Below, in pieces: positions 43,969 to 52,817 of a stretch of DNA of 52,817 nucleotides (positions are counted from its first letter, which is position 1; each line of letters begins with the position of its first letter). The DNA lies in IMG/VR virus record IMGVR_UViG_3300042375_000643, positions 1 through 52,817 of that record; one strand, written 5' to 3'. The notes beneath the pieces were generated by a model. It was not told the origin of the DNA, searched no databases, and saw only the letters and a list, made by a program, of their open reading frames with translations. Source of the DNA: a virus. Both the position numbers and the translations under genes were made by a program.

Positions 43969-46845
43969 TTAAATTCCTCCATCTGTTATAAACCAACCAT
44001 ATTCACCACTACCGGTTCCTTCTAAGATTGATTTTCCAGCAGAACCTGCTGATGTGTATTTGGCCGAACCAAAGGTTATTGTTCTACCTATTTGAGGATT
44101 TTTGGTCGACCATCCATTGTAAATATTGTCTAAATTTAATGTTGAGAATGTTAACGATGTTTTACTCGCCATAAAACCCGTAAAATCATTTACGTTAGAT
44201 ATATCCCAATTTCCGATTGGTTGATTAAAAGATGAATTATTATTAAACATATTTGCCATTTTAACAACACTTGAAACATCCCAATTTCCAATTGGTTGAT
44301 TAAATGGGCTTGTTTGAAACATACTAGTCATATTACCAACATTTGACACATTCCATCCGGATAATGGTTGGTTAAATGGTGTGTCATTAAACATTAAATT
44401 CATACTAACAACACTTGAAACATCCCAATTTCCAATTGGTTGATTAAATGGTGACGACCAAAACATAGCGGTCATAGATTGAACATTACTTGTACTCCAT
44501 CCTGATAACGGTTGGTCAAATGGTGTACTATAAAACATATAACCCATATTGGTAACGTTTGATACATCCCAATTTCCAATTGGTTGGTTAAATGGACTAT
44601 TGTAAAACATTTGAGACATATTAGTTACATTAGACACGTTCCATCCTGATAATGGTTGGTCAAATGACGTAGCATTAACAAACATACTTTCCATATTGGT
44701 AACGCCTGAAACATTCCAAATACCTATAGGTTGGTTAAATGGTGTGTTAACAAACATTTGACTCATACCAACAACTTTTGACACATCCCAACCAGTAATA
44801 TCTTGATTAAATTGAATACAACCATAAAACATACCCGCCATACTTTGAACTCTTGATACGTTCCACCCTGATAATGGTTGGTCAAATACTAAATTGTTAT
44901 AAAACATATAACCCATATTAGTAACACCCGATACATTCCAATTTCCAATAGGTTGGTTAAATGGAGTTCCCGCAAACATATTTTGCATAACAAACACTTT
45001 ACTTACATTCCATCCGGATAATGGTTGGTCAAATGACGTAGCGTTATTAAACATATAGTACATATTACTAACTTTTGAAACATCCCAATTTTCAATAGGT
45101 CTATTGAATGCGGTCCCCGCAAACATTTGAGACATATTAGTTACATTAGACACATTCCATCCCGATAACGGTTGGTTAAATAACGTAGAGTTAGTAAACA
45201 TATTACCCATATTGGTAACGCCTGAAACATTCCAAATACCTATAGGTTGGTTAAATGGTGTATCCCAAAACATACCGAACATACTAGTCACATTTGAAAC
45301 GTCCCACCCACTAATGTCTTGATTAAATGGTGTACTATAAAATGTATAATTCATAACATTCACATTTGAAACATCCCATCCACTAATGTCCTGATTAAAT
45401 TGAGTATTATAAAACGTATTACTAATATCTGTAATATTCGATATATCCCAACTATTGATGTTATTAATTGTAGTTATTGAATTACAATTATGAAATAAAG
45501 ATATTAAAGTTTGTTTTTCAGATAAATTTAAAACATCCGTCACATTTGTTAATATTAAATTAACACAATTGTAAAAATTATTATAGTCACTACCTAAATT
45601 AATCGAACCCCATTGTAGTATTTCTCTAATTTTACTATTATTAATATAATTAAATTGTGATGTAGATGCGAAAGTAAATCGTTTAATAGTTCCTGTAATT
45701 GTTACTGTATAGTCACCTGATGAGGTATATGTATGTGTTCTATTTGCGTATGAATTTACTGATGTATTACCGTCACCCCAATCAATAATACCTTCATAAG
45801 TACCATCAATTAAATATGGTAATGTAATACTTTCAGATGGTGTTGTTGTTCTCCAAACTGAAATAAATGGAGGTAAAGGTGTTGGTGTTGGTGATGGTGT
45901 ATACGTAGGTGTTGGGGTATTTGTTGGTGTTAATGTAGGTGAAGGAAGGTCAACCCCTGTTAAATCACAAGGACAAACATTTGTAAGTAACTCATAACTA
46001 CCTGATATAGTTAATTTATTTATACCATATGAACATTTACCACATACATAAACTTTATTTGTTGGAATAGTTTCTATTTGTGGGATATTCACGGTAACCG
46101 GAGCACCTCCACTACAAAGTTGGTATTGGAAAGTTGAAATACCTCCGTTACCTAAACCACCGTCTAATTCATAATAACCACAATCAGTACAATTAGTGAA
46201 CACATTTGATGTTGTTGGATATCCACCACATTCTTGAGTTATTCTAAAATAAATTAAAATATCGTTAGCAAGTGGACCAATATCGTATAAGGCTGGGTTT
46301 GTATAACAATCATTAACTTCAATTGAAGTCCAATTATCGTTATCTAATGAATATGATAAGAATAATTGTTCACAATTTGCCGGTAAATTAGTAAAGTGGT
46401 AAGCCCAAGTTGTTCCTGAGATTAATTCAACATTATCTAACGTAATACTACATTCCGCAGGAGTAACCGTTGGTGTTGGAGTATATGTTGGTGTTGGAGT
46501 ATACGTTGGTGTTACCGTATTTGTTGGAGTATATGTTGGTGTGTTTGTTGGTGTTTCGGTATTTGTTGGAGTTAAAGTGTTTGTTGGTGTATTTGTTGGT
46601 GTATTTGTTGGCGTATTTGTTGGTGTTAATGTTGGTGTTGGGGACAAACAAGGAACAACTAATTCACAAGTTTTATCGTAATTAGGTATATAAATAACAT
46701 ATGTACCGTAGTAATCTTCTGTTTCGTAATTATATGGTAAGGTAACTTGCCCAATATTAATACTTCCCCCCGAACAAGGGTAAAAGGTAATATCGGATAA
46801 TTGTCCGTCGTAATTTGTTGTTAATATTTCTATAATTGTTCCCAT
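43969..46845 (-). CDS. Modular adhesin: anchor, PT linker, Cys-rich domain, PKD, 18 BspA-like repeats
   Basis: 958 aa. Residues ~1-68 are the anchor module ([45 protein letters not shown]). A PT/NT linker is followed by a Cys-rich domain of ~175 residues (start [14 protein letters not shown]) that is near-identical to one in 46852-48885. A second PT linker leads to a PKD-like domain ([28 protein letters not shown]), 18 DUF285-type 24-residue repeats, and the same C-terminal cap as the neighbour ([23 protein letters not shown]). It is a paralogue of 41894-43966 with an added stalk; two nt separate the genes. Probable surface-binding fibre or decoration. Confidence 0.82.
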   Translation of the reverse strand: MGTIIEILTTNYDGQLSDITFYPCSGGSINIGQVTLPYNYETEDYYGTYVIYIPNYDKTCELVVPCLSPTPTLTPTNTPTNTPTNTPTNTLTPTNTETPTNTPTYTPTNTVTPTYTPTPTYTPTPTVTPAECSITLDNVELISGTTWAYHFTNLPANCEQLFLSYSLDNDNWTSIEVNDCYTNPALYDIGPLANDILIYFRITQECGGYPTTSNVFTNCTDCGYYELDGGLGNGGISTFQYQLCSGGAPVTVNIPQIETIPTNKVYVCGKCSYGINKLTISGSYELLTNVCPCDLTGVDLPSPTLTPTNTPTPTYTPSPTPTPLPPFISVWRTTTPSESITLPYLIDGTYEGIIDWGDGNTSVNSYANRTHTYTSSGDYTVTITGTIKRFTFASTSQFNYINNSKIREILQWGSINLGSDYNNFYNCVNLILTNVTDVLNLSEKQTLISLFHNCNSITTINNINSWDISNITDISNTFYNTQFNQDISGWDVSNVNVMNYTFYSTPFNQDISGWDVSNVTSMFGMFWDTPFNQPIGIWNVSGVTNMGNMFTNSTLFNQPLSGWNVSNVTNMSQMFAGTAFNRPIENWDVSKVSNMYYMFNNATSFDQPLSGWNVSKVFVMQNMFAGTPFNQPIGNWNVSGVTNMGYMFYNNLVFDQPLSGWNVSRVQSMAGMFYGCIQFNQDITGWDVSKVVGMSQMFVNTPFNQPIGIWNVSGVTNMESMFVNATSFDQPLSGWNVSNVTNMSQMFYNSPFNQPIGNWDVSNVTNMGYMFYSTPFDQPLSGWSTSNVQSMTAMFWSSPFNQPIGNWDVSSVVSMNLMFNDTPFNQPLSGWNVSNVGNMTSMFQTSPFNQPIGNWDVSSVVKMANMFNNNSSFNQPIGNWDISNVNDFTGFMASKTSLTFSTLNLDNIYNGWSTKNPQIGRTITFGSAKYTSAGSAGKSILEGTGSGEYGWFITDGGI
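44170..45470 (-). repeat. 72-nt tandem repeat array (18 DUF285-type units)
   Basis: Two alternating unit types are visible: [11 protein letters not shown] and [11 protein letters not shown]. In the neighbouring array [11 protein letters not shown] dominates. The pattern suggests block duplication of two-unit segments. Confidence 0.85.
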
Positions 46846-46851
46846 ATTTTA

Positions 46852-48885
46852 TTAATTGTAATATACGTTAAAGTTGTCAAAAAGAGAATTGACTAAAGTT
46901 GGTGTTGCTCCAAAATTATAGAAATATCCGAACGAATCTAATGTTACATTGGTATATGTTGAATTTGTTGCTGAACTAGGGGTACTATATCCTGTTGTTA
47001 ATCTAGAATCTATCCAATCAGAATTACCATCATTTCTAAAAGATAAAGTCCAATTATTTGTTGTTGAATTGTAAGACACTTTTAAGCTTAAATAATCCGT
47101 ATCCGAAAATCCTGGTGACAATGGTGTTGATAAAATTGTTGTTATATTAGCGTTTGCTTGTAATCCTCCTGTGAAACTAACTAATCTCCACTGTCTAGTT
47201 CCTGAACCACCATAAACTAATGCGTATCCATTACCATTAGTCAATACGTCACTACCATTTGATGCTAAAATAACTGCTTGACCAAAAAGACCTGAATCAA
47301 ACCCATCTAAAATTGCGTTGTAATTATTCCTTACATTCACAGACCAATTAACAATTGTTGGGTTTAAATTTAATTGAGAATAGAAATTAGGATTACCGAC
47401 TAAAGTATACGTTGACATAGTATAAAGTCTACCTGTTGTGAGAGTAGTGTCCGACCTCATTCTTAGGAAAATTCCCGCACCAATACCAATATTACCAAGA
47501 TTTGTTATTGTAGATGTGTATGCAATTGATGGAGTACCACCCGGACTAACCGCGGCTCTAGTAAAATTATCGACAAATACATTATTACCCGGTGCATATG
47601 GATTTGTTGGTGTTGGCGTCATTGTCGGTGTTGGTGTTAATGTATTAGTTGGTGTTAATGTTGGTGTTGACGTTAATGTATTAGTTGGTGTATTTGTTGG
47701 AGTTTCAGTATTAGTTGGTGTATTTGTTGGAGTTTCAGTATTTGTTGGTGTTAATGTTGGTGTTAATGTATTAGTTGGTGTAGGTGTTGGAGTATTAGTT
47801 GGTGTATTTGTTGGAGTCTCAGTTGGTGTATTTGTTGGGGTCTCAGTTGGGGTATTTGTTAATGTTGGTGTTAATGTAACTGTAGGTGTTGGGGTAAGAG
47901 TTGGAGTTGGTGTTGGTGTAGGACTTGGGCAAATATTTGTTATTAAAGTATAAGAACCTTTACCTATTAGTTTTACCACACCATAAGAACATTTGGCACA
48001 AACATTTACTACAGGTGGTGGGATAAATGGAAGATAACTATTATCAACATTAACTGTGACTGGACTACTTCCATCACAAGGGATATATTCAAAAGTAGAG
48101 TACGACCCAAATACAGGGAAATAAGTTCCACTTAATTCATAATAACCACAATTAGTACAACTAGTGAAAACATTTGATGTTGTTGGATATCCACCACATT
48201 CTTGAGTTATTCTAAAATAAATTAAAACATCACCAAGTGGACCGATATCATATAAGGCTGGATTTGTATAACAATCATTAACTTCAATTGAAGTCCAATT
48301 ATCATTATCTAACGAATATGATAAGAATAATTGTTCACAATTTGCTGGTAAATTATTAAAGTAATAAGCCCAAGTTGTTCCTGAGATTAATACAACATTA
48401 TCTAATGAAATGCTACATTCCGCAGGTGTAACCGTTGGAGTTGGAGTATATGTTGGTGTTACCGTATTTGTTGGAGTATTTGTTGGTGTTTGTGTTGGTG
48501 TTACCGTATTTGTTGGAGTATTTGTTGGTGTTACCGTATTTGTAGGTGTTGGGGTATTTGTAATAGAACCAATAACATATGTGAAATCACAGTTTAATGG
48601 TGTTGTACTTGGCGTAATAGTTGGTGTAGGAGTATTTGACGGTGTTGGTGTAGGTGTCTGTGTAGTAATATCTACACCAGTAAAGTCACAAGGTAATAAT
48701 GGAGTTGACGATGGTGTAATAGACGGTGTAGGTAACGGAGGTACTCCCCCATTAATATCAGATTGATAAGGTAAATTTTTTGTAAATGAAGATTGAATTT
48801 TTTTGGTCAATATTCCTTGGCCCGGAACATTAAGTAATGACCCGTCAAATATCCTACCTGACTTTTTTCTTTCCGTTAAACCCAT
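46852..48885 (-). CDS. PT-linker modular virion protein with C-terminal lectin-like sandwich
   Basis: 677 aa. The N-terminus ([29 protein letters not shown]) differs from the shared anchor module. Residues ~50-130 are PT linkers with two Cys-Asp-Phe-Thr motifs ([18 protein letters not shown]). A ~165-residue Cys-rich domain (start [14 protein letters not shown]) is near-identical to that of 43969-46845. A long PT/NT linker follows. Residues ~450-677 are a beta-rich domain ([54 protein letters not shown]) consistent with a concanavalin-like jelly roll that often binds glycans. First gene of the leftward adhesin run, with a TATTTATCA motif 12 nt upstream. Confidence 0.75.
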   Translation of the reverse strand: MGLTERKKSGRIFDGSLLNVPGQGILTKKIQSSFTKNLPYQSDINGGVPPLPTPSITPSSTPLLPCDFTGVDITTQTPTPTPSNTPTPTITPSTTPLNCDFTYVIGSITNTPTPTNTVTPTNTPTNTVTPTQTPTNTPTNTVTPTYTPTPTVTPAECSISLDNVVLISGTTWAYYFNNLPANCEQLFLSYSLDNDNWTSIEVNDCYTNPALYDIGPLGDVLIYFRITQECGGYPTTSNVFTSCTNCGYYELSGTYFPVFGSYSTFEYIPCDGSSPVTVNVDNSYLPFIPPPVVNVCAKCSYGVVKLIGKGSYTLITNICPSPTPTPTPTLTPTPTVTLTPTLTNTPTETPTNTPTETPTNTPTNTPTPTPTNTLTPTLTPTNTETPTNTPTNTETPTNTPTNTLTSTPTLTPTNTLTPTPTMTPTPTNPYAPGNNVFVDNFTRAAVSPGGTPSIAYTSTITNLGNIGIGAGIFLRMRSDTTLTTGRLYTMSTYTLVGNPNFYSQLNLNPTIVNWSVNVRNNYNAILDGFDSGLFGQAVILASNGSDVLTNGNGYALVYGGSGTRQWRLVSFTGGLQANANITTILSTPLSPGFSDTDYLSLKVSYNSTTNNWTLSFRNDGNSDWIDSRLTTGYSTPSSATNSTYTNVTLDSFGYFYNFGATPTLVNSLFDNFNVYYN

Positions 48886-48897
48886 TATTCTTTATTT

Positions 48898-48905
48898 GAT
48901 AAATA
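48898..48905 (-). promoter_or_regulatory. TATTTATCA motif, putative late promoter for the adhesin run
   Basis: The minus strand reads AATATTTATCAAATAAAG, 12 nt before the ATG at 48885. The four adhesin genes downstream are spaced 2-6 nt and have no other clear motif, so this may drive all of 39068-48885. Confidence 0.5.
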
Positions 48906-50675
48906 TTACCTAACTCCAAATAACCAGCCATATTTTGCATAATCGTCTTTACTGACTTGTTGACCATTAAATTGGTTAACCCTATTTTGATACATAGGTA
49001 TCACAGGGTCAAAATTAATACTTTCTTTAATAGCCTCATTATTATTAACAGACCAAGAATCTAACATTGCTTTAGTATGTTCTGTAACCTTTGTTAATTT
49101 ACTAAATGAAGATTCCGCAACGTAAGTGGCCATCGCGATTGACATAATTAAATCGTCGTGATGTCCTTTTTGGTGGTCAGGTCGACCATTGATATATACA
49201 AAGGTGTTCATTTCATTATATAAACGAGAACTATAAATTCTGAATTTATGTCTCATCGCCTCTTCAAATGACGCAATAATTTGAACCCTTTTATTATTAA
49301 AATTTATTCCGGGAATTTTATCAGCCGCAGCTGGGTCGTATTTCCATTTATTAGATAAATCAACACCATCAACATATAAATCACGATAATTCATTTCTTG
49401 TAGTTTTCTTGATGTTGATACCCCCATTCCACCGGTAATATCAATTACAATGAAACAAGAATATATTGTCGCCCATTTATGGCAAATTTCTGCCATAGTG
49501 TCAGGTGGTAATTTACCGACAAATTCGGCAACTTGTTCCATTGTATCGAAGTCGACAATTTGAAATGAACTAAAATCTTCTGAATCTCCACGAGAAACGT
49601 CGACACCCATAATGTATTTATGTCCAACAACGGGTTCTTTCCAAATCCAAAGAGCATTACCCATCATTTTACTAACAGGTTCTTTCACTTGATTTTCACG
49701 AATATCTTGCATCATAAGAGAATCAAATACGTTATCTCCGGAACCTAAGAAGTTACATTCTAACTCCTGAGATACTTTACGTTTATCGTATTTTAATTTC
49801 TTAACCATCGCTTCAAACCAAGAAGAACAAGGTTTGTAACCGGCATCCATAAGAACTCTTAATTCTACATAGTTTCTATCTTTATAAGGTATTTTTGACC
49901 AATCAATAAATTCATCTGATTTATAATCTTCTTTATTTAAAAGATAATGAATGATATCGTTTGTTTTAACTAAAAATAAATCACTAGTGTATCTTGGGTC
50001 TCTATACCAAAACATCTCCGTAATTTTGAAGTCGTTCATATTACGTAATGCTTGGTCATATATTTCATAATAAATTTGGTCGTAACCATTGGGTGTTGAT
50101 ACCACAATTACTTTACCCCCCGTAGATAGGGACGCCATACAGGCAGACCAGAAATCACTATCGGCCTCGATAAAGGCCGCCTCATCAAATACAAGTATGG
50201 TTGGTGTAAATCCACGCAAGGCATCCTTAGATGTTGCAACGGCTTTAACCTCACATCCATTTGTTAATTTATAATGTTTTTGGGAATTTTTGGCTTTATC
50301 AAATTCAACACCGGTCCAAGACGGCCATTGACCAACGAACGCTTTTATTTTGTTCGCCATCTCCAATGATGTATCCAACTTGTTGGCAATAATCAATATT
50401 TTCTCGGGAGCGTCTTTTCTTGCAAATATAAGTTTACGTGACATCCAAGCCGCGGTAACTGTTGATACCCCGGCCTGTCTGTACTTTAATGCTATATTCT
50501 CATTGTATTCTTCGTAATCGTTGAGTAATGCTAATTGGTCAGGGAAAAGTTCCAATGGAACATATTTTTTAACCGTATTATCATATGTTTCTAAATACGT
50601 TTTAAGTGCGTATTCAACATCTCTATTACATTTTACGTATTCTATTAATACTTGTTCTCTTGTTAAATTCGACAT
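48906..50675 (-). CDS. Terminase large subunit, T4 gp17-like
   Basis: 589 aa. ATPase: variant Walker A RQAGVST (66-72) in IALKYRQAGVSTVTAAWMSR, Walker B ILVFDEAA (160-167), and VVSTPNGYDQIYYEIY as coupling motif. RNase H-like nuclease: Asp359 in IMGVDVSRGD, Asp412 in IVIDITGGMG, and Asp508 in GHHDDLIMS. It cuts concatemeric DNA and pumps it through the portal. Downstream of the 50697 gene with 21 nt between them. Confidence 0.95.
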   Translation of the reverse strand: MSNLTREQVLIEYVKCNRDVEYALKTYLETYDNTVKKYVPLELFPDQLALLNDYEEYNENIALKYRQAGVSTVTAAWMSRKLIFARKDAPEKILIIANKLDTSLEMANKIKAFVGQWPSWTGVEFDKAKNSQKHYKLTNGCEVKAVATSKDALRGFTPTILVFDEAAFIEADSDFWSACMASLSTGGKVIVVSTPNGYDQIYYEIYDQALRNMNDFKITEMFWYRDPRYTSDLFLVKTNDIIHYLLNKEDYKSDEFIDWSKIPYKDRNYVELRVLMDAGYKPCSSWFEAMVKKLKYDKRKVSQELECNFLGSGDNVFDSLMMQDIRENQVKEPVSKMMGNALWIWKEPVVGHKYIMGVDVSRGDSEDFSSFQIVDFDTMEQVAEFVGKLPPDTMAEICHKWATIYSCFIVIDITGGMGVSTSRKLQEMNYRDLYVDGVDLSNKWKYDPAAADKIPGINFNNKRVQIIASFEEAMRHKFRIYSSRLYNEMNTFVYINGRPDHQKGHHDDLIMSIAMATYVAESSFSKLTKVTEHTKAMLDSWSVNNNEAIKESINFDPVIPMYQNRVNQFNGQQVSKDDYAKYGWLFGVR

Positions 50676-50696
50676 ACATAATGTTGTCGGTAATTT

Positions 50697-52085
50697 TTAG
50701 AATCCTAACGAAGATAAATCAATATCGTCTAAGTCATCTAAGTCATCAAATCCGTAATCTCCATAATTTTCACTATCATCCTCACCATCTTCGTCATCTG
50801 ACATTTTTGATTCATATTCGTGTTTTTTAAGGATTTCAACGATTTCGTTAACCATTCTATTTATTACCTCTTTTGCTTCAGGTTTATCAGCCATAATAGC
50901 TTTTGATAATACTACAAAGTCCTTCGCCTCTAATTGAGACAATTTCATAAATAAGTATTGTTGTAGATGTCTTTGGTCGTCTTCGTATAATTTATCAGGC
51001 CAAGATTCTCTGAATTTTTCCCAAAACACAGGACCTAATCTTGAATCCCAAATTTCTGCTGGTAATGTATCTTCAGCACCAACAACCATACTTCTTTGAA
51101 CAGGGTCGTTTGGTAAGCCTTGGTCACCATATAATGAATAAATACCTTTAACTATCTCGTGAACCAATAAAGGAAACGTGAATGCTTTTGCTTTAATTGT
51201 TGGTGGGTCAGTTTCAGGGTCTGATTCTGATTGTCCCATTTGACCACCACCACCACCAGCCATATTTTCCATATCCGGATATAACCAATATAAATGTTCC
51301 ATTAGTGATTGTGTTACACCGTATAAATTTAATAAGTTTGGACTTAATCTATTTATCTCATCACTAACTAACGTATACATATGACCACCTTTAAATGCTG
51401 CTCCTTGAACTAATGAATTAATCATTCTTCTTTTTGCTTTCTCTAAATTAAATTTTTCCATAGAATCCATAAAGTCTTCTATTTCTTCTTGGTGTTCTTC
51501 ACTCTCTTTGAACGCTTCTTCTACATCTTCTTCATCCGGTTGTTCAGGTTGTGTTTGCATTCCTTCAGACGCTCCCATCGGACCACTAACTAATTCTACA
51601 TCAAATTGTAATTGACCTTCAGGAATACCTAATTCTTTCTTAACTAAATTAACTGCCAAATTTTCAAGATATTCTTTGTGTTGAACTTCAACTCTTTTAA
51701 TTTGTTGTAAACTACCCATAACAGAACTCATTAGTCCCATCATTGGATTATCTCCTTGTATTGGTGTAGTATCACCTAAAAATCTTCTTACTTTATCTAC
51801 AGAGTCTTTAAATCGTTGTGAAGAAACTAGTTCAACAAAATCTCTATCACCATCTTGTGGTAATCCCGGATGTTCGTTATATGGTGTTTCTCTTTGATTG
51901 ATTTGTCTTTCAATACCCGGTTCCATTCTTTCAGGACCATCATAACTAACAGGAGCTTCATTTAAACGACGATTTATTTCGTTTAACATAGTTTGTTGAT
52001 TACCGGTTAACCCTTCGTTAACTAATTTTTTATCTAAGTCACTTTTGACTTTTAATATTTTCTCCATTTTTAAATTTACGCTCAT
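50697..52085 (-). CDS. Unrecognised probable head/packaging protein
   Basis: 462 aa. An N-terminal helix (~5-50) is followed by a mixed region, then an acidic segment (EEDVEEAFKESEEHQEEIEDF), a hydrophobic helical core (RRMINSLVQGAAFKGGHMYTL, LYGVTQSLMEHLYWLYPD), a Gly-rich spacer (~290), and FTFPLLVHEIVKGIYSLYG. The C-terminal ~40 residues are almost all Asp/Glu/Gly/Tyr with repeated DDLDDLDDID. Immediately upstream of the terminase gene, so probably part of DNA packaging or neck assembly. No family is recognised. Confidence 0.65.
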   Translation of the reverse strand: MSVNLKMEKILKVKSDLDKKLVNEGLTGNQQTMLNEINRRLNEAPVSYDGPERMEPGIERQINQRETPYNEHPGLPQDGDRDFVELVSSQRFKDSVDKVRRFLGDTTPIQGDNPMMGLMSSVMGSLQQIKRVEVQHKEYLENLAVNLVKKELGIPEGQLQFDVELVSGPMGASEGMQTQPEQPDEEDVEEAFKESEEHQEEIEDFMDSMEKFNLEKAKRRMINSLVQGAAFKGGHMYTLVSDEINRLSPNLLNLYGVTQSLMEHLYWLYPDMENMAGGGGGQMGQSESDPETDPPTIKAKAFTFPLLVHEIVKGIYSLYGDQGLPNDPVQRSMVVGAEDTLPAEIWDSRLGPVFWEKFRESWPDKLYEDDQRHLQQYLFMKLSQLEAKDFVVLSKAIMADKPEAKEVINRMVNEIVEILKKHEYESKMSDDEDGEDDSENYGDYGFDDLDDLDDIDLSSLGF

Positions 52086-52087
52086 AA

Positions 52088-52807
52088 CTATTTTGTTTTA
52101 AGACCTAACTGATTAAATTTTAAAAAACTTGGTAATTCTCTTTTAATTGCTTTTGGAGCCCCTTGTTTACTTGGGTCCGGAGCAAAAGGATGTTTTGGTG
52201 TTGTACCAGGACTAACTTTTGGTTTTGCCGGAGCAACTTCAGTTCCTTCACCAACTTCTTTTTTCATCGCTTTAGGAGCCCCTTTTTTATCAGGGTCAGG
52301 TTGGAACGGATGTTTTGGTTTTGTACCAGGACTAACCTTTGGTTTTGCGGGTGCAGTTTTTGTGTCTCCTTCTAAAAGATTATTAAAATCTTTTTTAGAC
52401 ATTTTAGGTGTGATGTGTTTTTCTACGAGTCTCATAATATGTTTTTCTATTTCACTCTCCCCAAAAATTTCAACATTAGGTGTTGTTGTTTGGTCTAAAT
52501 TTTTCATATGTAAATTAGACACAACAGATGCTATTTTTTTATTATAGTCACCCATACCAAATTCTTCTTTTGTTTCTTTTTTCTTTTCAGGAAGTTTAGC
52601 AAAGTTAGTCTTTTCTGCAAACTCATCAGCCATTTTACACCATTTTTTTTGTTCTTTTGTTTTTCCATCGCCACATTTGGCAAAGAAATATTTTTGTTGT
52701 TTTTTTGATTCAAATTTTTCGTCAATTTCTTTTTCTTCAAACATACCCATTCCATCTTCAGTAGCATCTGGGTCTTGAACCACATTTAATGTGTCATCTT
52801 CCGTCAT
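52088..52807 (-). CDS. Unrecognised protein with duplicated Pro/Lys motif, may extend past the window
   Basis: At least 239 aa. No stop codon lies between the ATG at 52805-52807 and the window edge in this frame, so the true start may be outside. Residues ~30-65 (KQQKYFFAKCGDGKTKEQKKW) resemble the K-x-Q-Q-x-F/Y-F motif seen in many phage head or packaging-associated small proteins. The C-terminal ~85 residues have two copies of a ~36-residue Pro/Lys repeat (APAKPKVSPGT, PKHPF, PDP, GAPKA). It starts the terminase-side transcript; function unknown. Confidence 0.6.
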   Translation of the reverse strand: MTEDDTLNVVQDPDATEDGMGMFEEKEIDEKFESKKQQKYFFAKCGDGKTKEQKKWCKMADEFAEKTNFAKLPEKKKETKEEFGMGDYNKKIASVVSNLHMKNLDQTTTPNVEIFGESEIEKHIMRLVEKHITPKMSKKDFNNLLEGDTKTAPAKPKVSPGTKPKHPFQPDPDKKGAPKAMKKEVGEGTEVAPAKPKVSPGTTPKHPFAPDPSKQGAPKAIKRELPSFLKFNQLGLKTK

Positions 52808-52817
52808 TTCAGTTGCA

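Noticed and set aside
47438-48766. Long rightward open frames rich in Gly-Val (VGVGV) opposite the PT-linker genes
   Set aside because: They are antisense shadows of PT-repeat codons (ACC/ACA/CCN read in reverse). They have no promoter, start context or codon pattern of their own.
1-52817. tRNA genes
   Set aside because: I saw no stretch with clear cloverleaf arms and a TTC loop by eye; a tRNA search program would be decisive.

Overview
The window looks like part of a large, AT-rich, T4-like (contractile-tailed) phage genome. The evidence is a T4-type head and packaging set on the minus strand: terminase large subunit gp17-like (48906-50675), portal gp20-like (37086-38978), prohead protease gp21-like (34838-35563), acidic scaffold in the gp22 position (32923-34446) and major capsid protein gp23-like (31005-32891). 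A probable gp55-like late sigma factor (18016-18765) fits the same picture. The host is probably a member of the Bacteroidetes, perhaps Flavobacteria-like. Gene starts lack Shine-Dalgarno sequences and are preceded by A/T tracts. Several accessory genes carry a TAnnTTTG-type -7 element. A DUF4494-like protein and a Bacteroidetes-like bS21 are present. All host statements are inference from the sequence.

Layout. (1) 1-5367, leftward: a beta-helix-type repeat protein cut by the window edge, a PT-linker protein, and a 973-aa LamG/PT-linker protein ending in a papain-like peptidase with all catalytic residues. (2) 5423-8060, rightward: five small genes of unknown function ending at a hairpin terminator. 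(3) 8171-18765, rightward: a DNA-metabolism and glycan-modification block. It holds six glycosyltransferase-like genes, an O-methyltransferase-like gene, a DnaQ-like exonuclease, dUTPase, PhoH, a degenerate HAD-like protein and the sigma factor. A scar carrying dUTPase motif V lies at 12370-12411. (4) 18792-25017, rightward: tail/baseplate-type structural genes, including a gp5/VgrG-like OB-fold protein. (5) 25123-30901: a mixed region. Leftward genes encode a HELKH metallopeptidase, two peptidoglycan-binding-type proteins, an OmpA-like protein and an HNH endonuclease; small rightward accessory genes sit between them. (6) 31005-38978, leftward: head morphogenesis, with a rightward ribosomal protein bS21 gene inside it. 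(7) 39068-48885, leftward: four large modular adhesin-like proteins with PT-rich linkers, PKD domains, 24-residue BspA-like (DUF285) repeats, and one C-terminal Hint (intein-like) domain. (8) 48906-52807, leftward: terminase and two unrecognised probable head proteins, the last touching the window edge.

How the parts fit. Two promoter classes seem to be present. A TATTTATnA motif lies 3-32 nt upstream of 15 genes that begin transcription units, mostly virion genes, and may be the late promoter read with the gp55-like sigma. Host-type elements lie upstream of the glycosyltransferase operon, a signal-peptide protein, bS21 and one other small gene. Matches to the T4 prohead protease rule (L/I-x-E before A/G/S) occur in the capsid protein and scaffold. 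They also occur at identical positions in two peptidoglycan-binding-type proteins and twice in the metallopeptidase, suggesting that these enzymes are packaged in the head. The large modular proteins share an N-terminal module of about 70 residues and differ in their C-terminal payload, which suggests interchangeable surface proteins on one virion attachment site.
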